From Achromobacter sp. Marseille-Q4962 (GTDB taxonomy: Bacteria; Pseudomonadota; Gammaproteobacteria; Burkholderiales; Burkholderiaceae_B): a DNA stretch of 37,351 bases. Shown here piece by piece: positions 30,581 to 37,351 of this stretch. A program made the translations under genes and the position numbers. The stretch lies in contig NZ_CALSFU010000032.1 in assembly GCF_943737005.1 (NCBI RefSeq), positions 1-37,351 on the forward strand. Direction: 5' to 3'. Numbering within the stretch: position 1 is the stretch's first letter; the number at the start of each line of letters is the position of its first letter. A model generated the notes under the pieces. That model saw only the letters and a program-made list of their open reading frames with translations. It was not told the DNA's origin and did not search any database.

Positions 30581-32407
30581 TCAGTCGAGTTCGTCGAGGT
30601 CCACGGGCAGCGCGCGGTTCAGCGCCGCGGCCACTTTCACCCGCAGGGCGTTGGAATGCGCGCGCCGGATTTCGCGCTTGACGTCGAGCAGTTGCTGCGG
30701 GTGCATGGAGAACTCCGTCAGGCCCAGCCCGAGCAGCAGCCGCGTCATCCGCGCATCGCCCGCCATCTCGCCGCATACCGCGACGGGCTTGCCGGCCCGC
30801 TCGCCGGCGTTGATGGTGTTGGCCACCAGCCGCAGCACCGCCGGGTGCAGCGGATCGTACAGCCCCGCCACGTCGTGGTCGCCGCGGTCGATGGCCAGCG
30901 TGTACTGGATCAGGTCGTTGGTGCCGATGGAAAGAAAATCCAGCGCCTGCGCGAAGGGTTCGATGGCGATGGCGATAGCCGGCACTTCCACCATGGCGCC
31001 CACGTCCATGCGGGCCGCGTAGGGCTGCCCCCGGGCGTCGAGCTCGCGCCGCGCCGATTCGAGGGCGGCGCGCGCGGCCACCACTTCGTGCATGTGCGCG
31101 ATCATGGGAATGAGCAGGCGCACCGGCCCGTGCGCCGAGGCCCGCAGAATGGCGCGCAACTGCGTGGCGAACATCTCGGGGCGCGCCAGGCAATACCGTA
31201 TGGCGCGCTGGCCGAGAGCCGGATTGGTGGCCACGGTGGCCTCGCCGTCCAGGGTCTTGTCCGAGCCGATATCCAGCGTGCGGATGGTAACGGGACGCCC
31301 CGCCATCACCTTCACGACGGAAGCGTAGGCCTCGTACTGCTCTTGCTCGCCCGGCAGGTCGGGCCGCCCCATGAAAAGGAACTCGCTGCGGAACAGGCCG
31401 ATGCCGTCGGCGCCGGCGGCCAGCGCGAGCGGCGCCTCTTCGGGCAGCTCGATATTCGCGTGCAGCGCCACGTGGATGCCGTCCAGCGTGATGGATGGCT
31501 CGTCGCGCAGCAGGCTGAGCTCGGCGCGCTCGTGGGCATAGGCGGCCTGCCGCCCCCGGTATTCGGCCAGAATGCGGTCCGAGGGATTGACGAGCACGGT
31601 GCCCGACGCGCCGTCGACGATGAGCATGTCGCCGTCGCGCACCAGTTCGCGCACGTTGCCCATGGCCACCACGGCGGGCACGCCCATGCTGCGCGCCACG
31701 ATGGCGGTGTGCGAGGTCGGCCCGCCCAGGTCGGTGACAAAGGCGGCGAAACGCCCGCCGCGCAGGCGCAGCATGTCGGCCGGCGAGATGTCGTGCGCCA
31801 CCACGACCAGCGCCTCGTCGCCGTCGATCTTGCCCATGTCGGGCAGAATGGCCGAGGTGCCGGCCAGCACGTGCAGCACGCGCTCGATCACTTGGCGCAC
31901 GTCTGCGCCGCGCTCGCGCAGGTACTCGTCTTCCATGGCGTCGAACTGCTGGCCCAGTATCTGGCCCTGCGTGGTCAGCGCCCATTCGGCGTTGTAGTGG
32001 CGTTCGGCGATGAGCGCCAGCGTCTGCTCGGCCAGCAGCGGGTCGCCCAGCAGCAGGCTGTGGACGTTGAGCATGGCGCCCAATTCGCGCGGCGCGTCGG
32101 CCGGCAGCGTGTCGGCCAGCTGCAGCAGCTCCTGCCGGGCCGAGGCGAGGGCCTGGGTCAGGCGCTCGCTTTCGGCGGACACGTCTTCCGGCGAAATGCG
32201 GTAGTGCGCGACTTCCAGCGCCGCCGCGCCCATGACCACGGCGCGGCCGATGGCGTAGCCTTTGGCGACGCCCTTGCCATAAAGACAAACGACGGGGCCG
32301 GCCGAGCCAGCCCCGTCGCCTTGACGGTTGGGGGTCGCAGGCGCGCCGGCCCGGGCAGAGGCTGCCGCCGGGCCGGCCGCTTCAGGGGATTTGCTATTCC
32401 TGCTCAC
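30581..32407 (-). CDS. ptsI: PTS enzyme I (phosphoenolpyruvate-protein phosphotransferase)
   Basis: About 608 residues; transfers phosphate from PEP to HPr. The phosphohistidine swivel domain has GGPTSHTAIVARSMGVPAVV (the active His after TS). The PEP-binding barrel shows GADGIGLFRSEFLFMGR, TIRTLDIGSDK, DFLSIGTNDLIQYT and the C-terminal Cys in VAVCGEMAGD. The start is uncertain: no ATG is available, GTG 32407 overlaps ptsH by 14 bases, and TTG 32422 is the alternative. Both give a long Ala/Pro-rich N-terminal extension (SKSPEAAGPAAASARAGAP) before the enzyme proper at VVCLYGKGVAKGYAIG. No sugar permease is nearby, which fits a regulatory PTS. Confidence 0.94.
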   Translation of the reverse strand: MSRNSKSPEAAGPAAASARAGAPATPNRQGDGAGSAGPVVCLYGKGVAKGYAIGRAVVMGAAALEVAHYRISPEDVSAESERLTQALASARQELLQLADTLPADAPRELGAMLNVHSLLLGDPLLAEQTLALIAERHYNAEWALTTQGQILGQQFDAMEDEYLRERGADVRQVIERVLHVLAGTSAILPDMGKIDGDEALVVVAHDISPADMLRLRGGRFAAFVTDLGGPTSHTAIVARSMGVPAVVAMGNVRELVRDGDMLIVDGASGTVLVNPSDRILAEYRGRQAAYAHERAELSLLRDEPSITLDGIHVALHANIELPEEAPLALAAGADGIGLFRSEFLFMGRPDLPGEQEQYEAYASVVKVMAGRPVTIRTLDIGSDKTLDGEATVATNPALGQRAIRYCLARPEMFATQLRAILRASAHGPVRLLIPMIAHMHEVVAARAALESARRELDARGQPYAARMDVGAMVEVPAIAIAIEPFAQALDFLSIGTNDLIQYTLAIDRGDHDVAGLYDPLHPAVLRLVANTINAGERAGKPVAVCGEMAGDARMTRLLLGLGLTEFSMHPQQLLDVKREIRRAHSNALRVKVAAALNRALPVDLDELD

Positions 32408-32663
32408 CGAATTTGCTGTCAAACAGGGTTTCGATTTCAGCGAGCGCCTGGTCGGCGTCGCTTCCCGAGGCTTCGATTCTCACCGTGACGCCCAGGCCCG
32501 CGGCCAGCATCATGACACCCATGATGCTCTTGGCGTTTACGCGCTGCGCGCCGCGCGAAATGAAGATCTCGCTGCTGAACTTGCTGGCGAGCTGCGTGAG
32601 TTTTGCCGCCGCCCGCGCGTGCAAGCCCAATTTATTGCTGATGACAATGTCTTTATTAGGCAT
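32394..32663 (-). CDS. ptsH: PTS phosphocarrier protein HPr
   Basis: An 89-residue protein with the active His15 in NKLGLHARAA and the regulatory Ser46 in NAKSIMGVMML, the target of HPr kinase in species that have it. It lies between EIIA and EI and overlaps ptsI. ATG 32663 is chosen over an upstream open frame; its ribosome site is weak (AAAGA). Confidence 0.95.
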   Translation of the reverse strand: MPNKDIVISNKLGLHARAAAKLTQLASKFSSEIFISRGAQRVNAKSIMGVMMLAAGLGVTVRIEASGSDADQALAEIETLFDSKFGEQE

Positions 32664-32771
32664 AGGAAATCTTTTTATGGCCGCGGCCTCGTCCGCGGGG
32701 AAACAGCGAAACCACGCGCCGCCCTTCGGCGACAAGGATCACGCCGACATGATAGGGCAAATCCGCAGCCG

Positions 32772-33173
32772 TCAGTCTACACGCAAGCAACCCTGCACCC
32801 CGCCGGCCAGCGCTTTTTCGCGGGTTTCGGCCAGGGAGAGGTTGCGATAGGTGAGCGCCCGCAGCAGCATGGGCGTGTTGAGTCCGGCGAGCACGCAGCA
32901 TTGCACGCCCTGGGCCTGCGCATCGCCTACGGCTCGCTTGGCGATGTTGGCCGGCGTGGCGCCGATGAGGTCGGTGAGCACCAGCACGCCAGCTCCGCGG
33001 TCCTGGTCGAGTATGTCCTTGAGCACCGCGGGCGCGAGATCGTCGGGCTTGTCTTCGGGCTGGATGTCGTGGATGGCCAGCATGCCGTCCAGGTCGCCCA
33101 TGACGTGGCTGGCGCAATCGCGCATGGCCGCGCCCAGGGGCGCGTGCACGACGATGACGATTCCGGTGGTCAT
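32772..33173 (-). CDS. PTS EIIA component, mannose family
   Basis: A 133-residue EIIA-Man domain with phosphorylatable His10 (VIVVHAPLGAAM), LVLTDLIGATPANIAKR and the C-terminal part ending GCLRVD. No IIB, IIC or IID genes are present, so this is an orphan regulatory EIIA as is common in betaproteobacteria, where it links PEP level to regulation. Its start lies 18 bases after the gshB stop, so gshB, EIIA, HPr and EI are one transcription unit. Confidence 0.92.
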   Translation of the reverse strand: MTTGIVIVVHAPLGAAMRDCASHVMGDLDGMLAIHDIQPEDKPDDLAPAVLKDILDQDRGAGVLVLTDLIGATPANIAKRAVGDAQAQGVQCCVLAGLNTPMLLRALTYRNLSLAETREKALAGGVQGCLRVD

Positions 33174-33190
33174 GGCAGAATCGCGGCGGC

Positions 33191-34144
33191 TCAGGCCGCC
33201 GCCCGTTCCAGCGCCTGGGCAAACATGCCGGCCACGTCGAAGCCGGTTTGCTCGGCGATTTCCACGAAACAGGTGGGACTGGTGACGTTGACTTCGGTGA
33301 CGTAATCGCCGATGACGTCCAGCCCCACCAGCAACAGGCCGCGCTCGGCCAGCCGCGGCGCAACCGCCACGGCGATCTGGCGATCGCGCGGCGACAGCTC
33401 GCGCGCCACGCCGCGACCGCCGGCGGCCAGATTGCCGCGCGTCTCGCCGGCCAGCGGAATGCGGGCCAGGCAATAGGGCACGGGTTCGCCGCCGATCAGC
33501 AGGATGCGCTTGTCGCCCTGCACGATCTCGGGAATGTAGCGCTGCGCCATGATGGTGCGCGCGCCGTTGTCGGTAAGCGTCTCCAGGATGGCGTTGAGAT
33601 TGGGGTCTTGCGGCTGCAGCCGGAACACGCCCGTGCCGCCCATGCCGTCCAGGGGCTTCACGATGACGTCGCGATGCTTCTCATGAAAGGCCTTGAGGCG
33701 GACCATGTTGCGGGTCACCAGCGTGGGCGCGGTGAACTCGCTGATTTCCGTGATGGCCAGCTTCTCGGGATGGTTGCGGATGGCGGCCCCGCTGTTGAAC
33801 ACCTTGGCGCCCTGGGCCTGCGCGTACTCGAGCAGGTGGGTGGAATACACGTATTCCATGTCGAAGGGCGGATCCTTGCGCATGACCACCGCGCCGAAAG
33901 ACGACAGTGCCGCATCGCGCGCCGGAGATTCGCGCCACCAGTCGTGGCCATGCAGGTCGGCGCCGGCAACCAGCTCGATGGGCGTGGCGAGGGCCTTGAC
34001 CACGCCCTCGTCGATGTAGAGATCTCCCTGCATCGCGACGCTGAGCGTGTGGCCGCGCGCCGCCAGGGCGCGCATCATGGCGACGGAGCTATCCTTGTAC
34101 GCCTTCAGGAGGGGCAAGGGATCCAGAACGAACAAAACATGCAT
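33191..34144 (-). CDS. gshB: Glutathione synthetase
   Basis: A 317-residue ATP-grasp ligase that joins gamma-glutamylcysteine and glycine. The features are VLFVLDPLPLLKAYKDSS at the N-terminus, MRKDPPFDMEY, the ATP-binding loop KPLDGMGGTGVFRL, and VNVTSPTCFVEI near the end. ATG 34144 is preferred over 34168, as AGGA lies nine bases upstream and the length matches the family. The usual gshA partner is not upstream; infC is there instead. Confidence 0.96.
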   Translation of the reverse strand: MHVLFVLDPLPLLKAYKDSSVAMMRALAARGHTLSVAMQGDLYIDEGVVKALATPIELVAGADLHGHDWWRESPARDAALSSFGAVVMRKDPPFDMEYVYSTHLLEYAQAQGAKVFNSGAAIRNHPEKLAITEISEFTAPTLVTRNMVRLKAFHEKHRDVIVKPLDGMGGTGVFRLQPQDPNLNAILETLTDNGARTIMAQRYIPEIVQGDKRILLIGGEPVPYCLARIPLAGETRGNLAAGGRGVARELSPRDRQIAVAVAPRLAERGLLLVGLDVIGDYVTEVNVTSPTCFVEIAEQTGFDVAGMFAQALERAAA

Positions 34145-34229
34145 CGCGGCATCCTGAACGTGCGCCACCTTCCCAAGACGGGAAGGCAGCCAGGGGACAA
34201 TCGTAGCGCAGTGCCGCCCAATAAGCGAA

Positions 34230-34256
34230 CCCGCCGCCCACGAAGTGGACGGCGGG
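34230..34256 (-). terminator. Terminator behind infC
   Basis: On the minus strand CCCGCCGTCCAC pairs with GTGGGCGGCGGG (12 bp, one G-T wobble) around TTC; it lies 44 bp after the infC stop. The tail TTCGCTTATT is only moderately T-rich. It closes the thrS-infC unit before gshB. Confidence 0.7.
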
Positions 34257-34300
34257 CAGGGATGGCGGGCCGATCGGGCGTGTCGAGTTCAGCGGACCGG

Positions 34301-34849
34301 TCAGGCGGCCGACTCGGATTTGCCGGAGACGGCCTTTTTCTTGGGCGCCAGCACCATGACCATTTGACGGCCTTCGAGCTTCGGCATGGCTTCCACCTGG
34401 GCCAGTTCCACCAGGTCGTCGCGCACACGCTCAAGCACCCGCATGCCCAGTTCCTGGTGAGCCATTTCGCGGCCGCGGAACCGCAGCGTCACCTTGGCCT
34501 TGTCGCCCTCTTCCAGGAAGCGGCGCAGGTTGCGCAGCTTGACCTGGTAGTCGCCCTCGTCGGTGGCGGGACGGAACTTGACTTCCTTGACCTGGATGAC
34601 CTTCTGCTTGGCGCGGGCCTCGGCCTGGCGCTTCTGCTCCTGGTACTTGAACTTGCCGTAGTCCATCAGACGGCAGACCGGCGGCTCGGCGTTGGGCGCG
34701 ATTTCCACCAGATCCACGTCGTGTTGCTCGGATAGACGAAACGCCTCGGCGATCTTGACGATGCCGAGCTGCTCCCCGTCCAGACCTATCAGACGCACCT
34801 CGGGGACGCGGATTTCACCGTTGATGCGATTGGCTTTTTCAGTGGCGAT
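34301..34849 (-). CDS. infC: Translation initiation factor IF-3, ATC start codon
   Basis: A 182-residue IF3. The N-domain includes [22 protein letters not shown], partly upstream of any ATG/GTG/TTG start; the C-domain has [17 protein letters not shown] and the family ending. The conserved N-terminus is only reached from ATC 34849 (reading I-A-T-E-K-A-N-R), which has AGGAG eight bases upstream. Rare AUU/AUC/AUA starts are a family trait that allows IF3 to repress its own translation by rejecting the start codon. A GTG at 34798 would lose 17 conserved residues. It lies 20 bases after thrS. Confidence 0.95.
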   Translation of the reverse strand: MATEKANRINGEIRVPEVRLIGLDGEQLGIVKIAEAFRLSEQHDVDLVEIAPNAEPPVCRLMDYGKFKYQEQKRQAEARAKQKVIQVKEVKFRPATDEGDYQVKLRNLRRFLEEGDKAKVTLRFRGREMAHQELGMRVLERVRDDLVELAQVEAMPKLEGRQMVMVLAPKKKAVSGKSESAA

Positions 34850-34869
34850 GTTGAAAGCTCCTAGAAATG

Positions 34870-36822
34870 TTAAGCAGCGCTGCCCTGGGGTTGGGCCACG
34901 TCGCGGCGCAGGGAAACGTCTTCGGACAGGCGCGCGACGAAATCGTCGAGCGGGATGGCCCCCAGATCCAGTCCTCCCAGGCCGCGCACGGCGACGGTGC
35001 CGTTTTGCTTTTCCTTGTCGCCCACGACGAGGATGTATGGCACCTTTTGCAGGCTGTGCTCCCGGATTTTACGGGTGATTTTTTCGCCACGCAAATCGGA
35101 CTCGACCCTAAAGCCTTGTTTTTTCAGGCTTTGCGCAATCTGGGCGGCATAATCGGCCGAAGGCTCGGAAATGCAGCACACCACGGCCTGCACCGGGGCC
35201 AGCCAGGGCGGCATGGCGCCGGCGTGGTTTTCGATCAGCATGCCGATGAAACGCTCCAGCGAACCCAGGATGGCGCGATGCAGCATCACCGGATGGCGGC
35301 GCTGGTCGTTCTGGTCGACGTACTCGGCGCCCAGGCGCACGGGCATGGAGAAATCGACCTGGATCGTGCCGCACTGCCAGTGCCGGCCGATGGCGTCCTT
35401 GAGCGTGTATTCGATCTTGGGGCCATAGAACGCCCCCTCGCCCGGCGAGATCTCGAATTCGCAGCCCGTGCGGCGCAGGCTTTCCATGAGCGCCGTTTCG
35501 GCCTTGTCCCAGACTTCGTCCGAGCCGATGCGCTTTTCGGGACGCGTGGCCACCTTGTACAGCACTTCGGTAAAGCCGAAGTCGCGGTAGACCTTCTGCA
35601 GCAGCGCCGTGAAATCGGCGCATTCGTCCTGGAGCTGGTCTTCGGTACAGAAAATGTGGCCGTCGTCCTGCGTGAAGCCGCGCACCCGCATCATGCCGTG
35701 CAGCGAGCCCGAGGGCTCGTTGCGGTGGCACTGGCCGAATTCGCCGTAGCGCAGGGGCAGTTCGCGGTACGAATGCAGCCCGGCGTTGAAGATCTGCACG
35801 TGGCCGGGGCAGTTCATGGGTTTCAGGCCATAGACGCGGTTCTCGGACTCGGTCGTGAACATGTTTTCACGGTAGTTGTCCCAATGCCCCGTCTTCTTCC
35901 AGAGGGAAATGTCCAGGATCTGCGGCGCCTTCACTTCCTGGTAGCCGTTGTCGCGGTACACGGCACGCATGTACTGCTCGACCTGCTGCCACAGGGCCCA
36001 GCCCTTCGGGTGCCAGAAAATGAGGCCCGGCGCCTCGTCCTGGAAATGGAATAGATCGAGTTCGCGGCCGATCTTGCGGTGGTCGCGCCGCTCGGCTTCC
36101 TCGAGCATGTGCAGGTAGGCGTCCTGCTCTTCCCTGGTGGCCCAGGCCGTGCCGTAGATGCGCTGGAGCATCTCGTTCTTGCTGTCGCCGCGCCAGTAGG
36201 CGCCGGCCACCTTCATCAGCTTGAAAACTTTCAGCTTGCCCGTGGAGGGCACGTGCGGGCCGCGGCACAGGTCGACGAAATTGCCCTCGCGGTACAGGCT
36301 CAGCGTTTCGTTCGACGGAATCGAGGCGATGATCTCGGCCTTATAGTCTTCGCCGATGCTCTTGAAGAACGCCACCGCATCATCGCGCGACCACTCCTCG
36401 CGCGTGACGGCTTCGTCTTTGCGCGCCAGCTCGGCCATCTTTTTCTCGATGGCGGCCAGGTCCTCGGGCGTGAAGGGACGCTTGTACGAAAAGTCGTAGT
36501 AGAAGCCGTTGTCGATGACCGGGCCGATGGTGACCTGGGCGTCGGGAAACAGTTCCTTGACCGCGTAGGCAAGCAGGTGCGCGGTGGAGTGACGGATCAT
36601 GTCGAGCCCGTCGGCGTCCTTGGCGGTGACGATGGCCAGGCTGGCGTCGCCCTCGATGCGGTAGCTCGTGTCGACCAGCTTGGGGGCCGAGCCCTCGAAG
36701 GCGACGCGGCCGCCCAGGGCGGCCTTGGCCAGCCCGGCGCCGATCGACTGCGCCACTTCGGCGACCGTGACCGGTCCGGGATACTGGCGCTGCGAACCAT
36801 CGGGCAATGTGATCTGTACCAT
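34870..36822 (-). CDS. thrS: Threonine-tRNA ligase
   Basis: A 650-residue class II synthetase. Residues 1-62 are the TGS domain ([20 protein letters not shown]). The editing domain has the zinc-like [12 protein letters not shown] motif. The catalytic core shows the zinc ligand in [10 protein letters not shown] and motif 2 [20 protein letters not shown]. The C-terminal part is an anticodon-binding domain ([20 protein letters not shown]). Everything is intact. The 244-nt leader upstream contains a Thr-rich leader ORF and an intrinsic terminator, suggesting attenuation. Confidence 0.98.
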   Translation of the reverse strand: MVQITLPDGSQRQYPGPVTVAEVAQSIGAGLAKAALGGRVAFEGSAPKLVDTSYRIEGDASLAIVTAKDADGLDMIRHSTAHLLAYAVKELFPDAQVTIGPVIDNGFYYDFSYKRPFTPEDLAAIEKKMAELARKDEAVTREEWSRDDAVAFFKSIGEDYKAEIIASIPSNETLSLYREGNFVDLCRGPHVPSTGKLKVFKLMKVAGAYWRGDSKNEMLQRIYGTAWATREEQDAYLHMLEEAERRDHRKIGRELDLFHFQDEAPGLIFWHPKGWALWQQVEQYMRAVYRDNGYQEVKAPQILDISLWKKTGHWDNYRENMFTTESENRVYGLKPMNCPGHVQIFNAGLHSYRELPLRYGEFGQCHRNEPSGSLHGMMRVRGFTQDDGHIFCTEDQLQDECADFTALLQKVYRDFGFTEVLYKVATRPEKRIGSDEVWDKAETALMESLRRTGCEFEISPGEGAFYGPKIEYTLKDAIGRHWQCGTIQVDFSMPVRLGAEYVDQNDQRRHPVMLHRAILGSLERFIGMLIENHAGAMPPWLAPVQAVVCCISEPSADYAAQIAQSLKKQGFRVESDLRGEKITRKIREHSLQKVPYILVVGDKEKQNGTVAVRGLGGLDLGAIPLDDFVARLSEDVSLRRDVAQPQGSAA

Positions 36823-36862
36823 CGGAATGCTTCCTGGGTTTCTGGGAACTGAAAATACGCGA

Positions 36863-36894
36863 ACAAAAACGAAAAACGCGGCTTGAGCCGCGTT
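36863..36894 (-). terminator. Transcription attenuator hairpin in the thrS leader
   Basis: On the minus strand AACGCGGCT (36894-36886) pairs with AGCCGCGTT (36883-36875), a 9-bp stem, followed by TTTCGTTTTTGTT. It lies 52 bp before the thrS ATG and therefore inside the leader mRNA. Its 5' arm can alternatively pair with the end of the leader ORF (GTCGCGTT, 36966-36959): eight base pairs, one of them G-U. Confidence 0.85.
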
Positions 36895-36956
36895 CGTCTG
36901 GAAACTTGCTGAGTCTTACCGCCGACCTGGCACGGTGAAACCCGACGCACGAAAAC

Positions 36957-37013
36957 TTAACGCGACATGGGGCGAAAGTTCCGGGTCGTAGTTCGTGCCA
37001 GCGGGAGAAACAT
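36957..37013 (-). CDS. Putative thrS leader peptide with three consecutive Thr codons
   Basis: An 18-residue ORF, MFLPLARTTTRNFRPMSR, with Thr codons ACT, ACG and ACC at positions 8-10. AAGG lies four bases before the ATG. It lies between the extended -10 promoter (37073-37081) and the attenuator (36863-36894). A ribosome waiting at the Thr codons leaves codons 16-18 and the stop free, and these bases can pair with the 5' arm of the terminator; a ribosome reaching the stop covers them. This is the classic leader-peptide attenuation layout. Function is inferred from sequence only. Confidence 0.7.
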   Translation of the reverse strand: MFLPLARTTTRNFRPMSR

Positions 37014-37072
37014 GATGCCTTGAACCTGTGGGCGGACGCCTGCCGCGCAATGGACGGTCGATAACATGACCG

Positions 37073-37081
37073 ATTGTAGCA
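37073..37081 (-). promoter_or_regulatory. Extended -10 promoter of thrS
   Basis: On the minus strand TGCTACAAT combines the TGn extension and a TACAAT hexamer. Transcription would start near 37066, 244 nt upstream of thrS. No good -35 at 16-18 bp; TTGCCA is 21 bp away. Other promoters further upstream cannot be excluded. Confidence 0.6.
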
Positions 37082-37271
37082 CCAACTGCGCGCAATCCGT
37101 GGCAAATGCGCCACAGGCGATCCGCCCGGCCCGTCTGCCCCCTCCGGCTTCCCCTTCCCCGCCAAACGGCGCCCCGCCCGCAATGAATCGGTCCGATATT
37201 GAGCCGTTTCGCGGCCACGTCGGGCCTTGAAAACGTAATCTCCCCTCGCCAAGTCTCGGACTGATCGTCGC

Positions 37272-37307
37272 CGCCCGCGGCCGGCTCGCCAGGGTCGGCC
37301 GCGGGCG
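37272..37307 (+). terminator. GC hairpin near the right edge
   Basis: CGCCCGCGGCC (37272-37282) and GGCCGCGGGCG (37297-37307) form a perfect 11-bp stem with a 14-nt loop, followed on plus by TGTTCTTC. No plus-strand gene lies upstream in the window, so it may belong to a leader of the gene starting at 37334 or to an unseen transcript. Confidence 0.45.
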
Positions 37308-37333
37308 TGTTCTTCATGAATTGCGGAGTACCG

Positions 37334-37351
37334 ATGAGAGCTGCATCAGCG
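37334..37351 (+). CDS. Possible start of a plus-strand gene, cut by the window edge
   Basis: ATG 37334 has GGAG eight bases upstream (GCGGAGTACCG) and opens MRAASA before the window ends. Only six codons are visible, so the product cannot be named. The gene would be divergent from thrS. Confidence 0.3.

Noticed and set aside
36916..37317. 133-codon minus-strand frame upstream of thrS
   Set aside because: It begins beyond the predicted promoter, crosses the leader ORF in another frame and has no ribosome site or motif; the short Thr-rich ORF explains the region better.

Overview
This window looks like a chromosome segment of a GC-rich betaproteobacterium of the order Burkholderiales. Bordetella or a near relative in the Alcaligenaceae is most likely. 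The grounds are the very high GC content, a Bug-type solute receptor, a complete thrS/infC/rpmI/rplT/pheS/pheT/ihfA/merR gene set, and a man-type PTS EIIA-HPr-EI cluster beside gshB. I see no insertion sequence, prophage, CRISPR array or rRNA operon. The content is chromosomal housekeeping and metabolic genes with a few small unknown genes.

Left part (1-14.7 kb): the window opens inside an AraC-type regulator. It continues with penicillin-binding protein 1A, a PP2A-like phosphatase, a PepSY membrane protein overlapping a small membrane protein (possibly iron-regulated), an aldo/keto reductase, an Atm1-type ABC exporter followed by a small Rieske protein, and a SBF-like transporter divergent from a LysR regulator. 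It ends with a Bug receptor plus N-formylglutamate deformylase pair divergent from a second LysR regulator.

Middle part (14.7-21 kb): an AGE-family epimerase, a TSUP (TauE/SafE) transporter divergent from an Lrp/AsnC regulator, a SYLF lipoprotein and six short proteins of unknown function. Most of the short ones have good ribosome binding sites. tRNA-Pro(GGG) closes this part.

Right part (21-37.3 kb): the translation cluster on the minus strand. The usual thrS-infC-rpmI-rplT-pheS-pheT-ihfA-merR order is cut between infC and rpmI by about 8.3 kb. The block holds gshB, PTS EIIA, HPr and EI on the minus strand, amtB and glnK on the plus strand, then ubiK and comM on the minus strand. Each side of the cut has its own signals: a terminator behind infC, and a near-consensus promoter with a roughly 255-nt repeat-bearing leader before rpmI. 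glnK-amtB has a perfect sigma-54 promoter with helically phased NtrC-like sites.

The most interesting signal is upstream of thrS. An extended -10 promoter is followed by an 18-codon ORF with three consecutive Thr codons, then by an intrinsic terminator. The last codons of the ORF can pair with the 5' arm of the terminator. This is the layout of ribosome-mediated transcription attenuation by threonine or Thr-tRNA level, applied to thrS-infC. A second RNA candidate lies on the minus strand upstream of ubiK: a hairpin, a linker with an anti-Shine-Dalgarno motif, and a strong terminator, with no gene upstream that it could serve.
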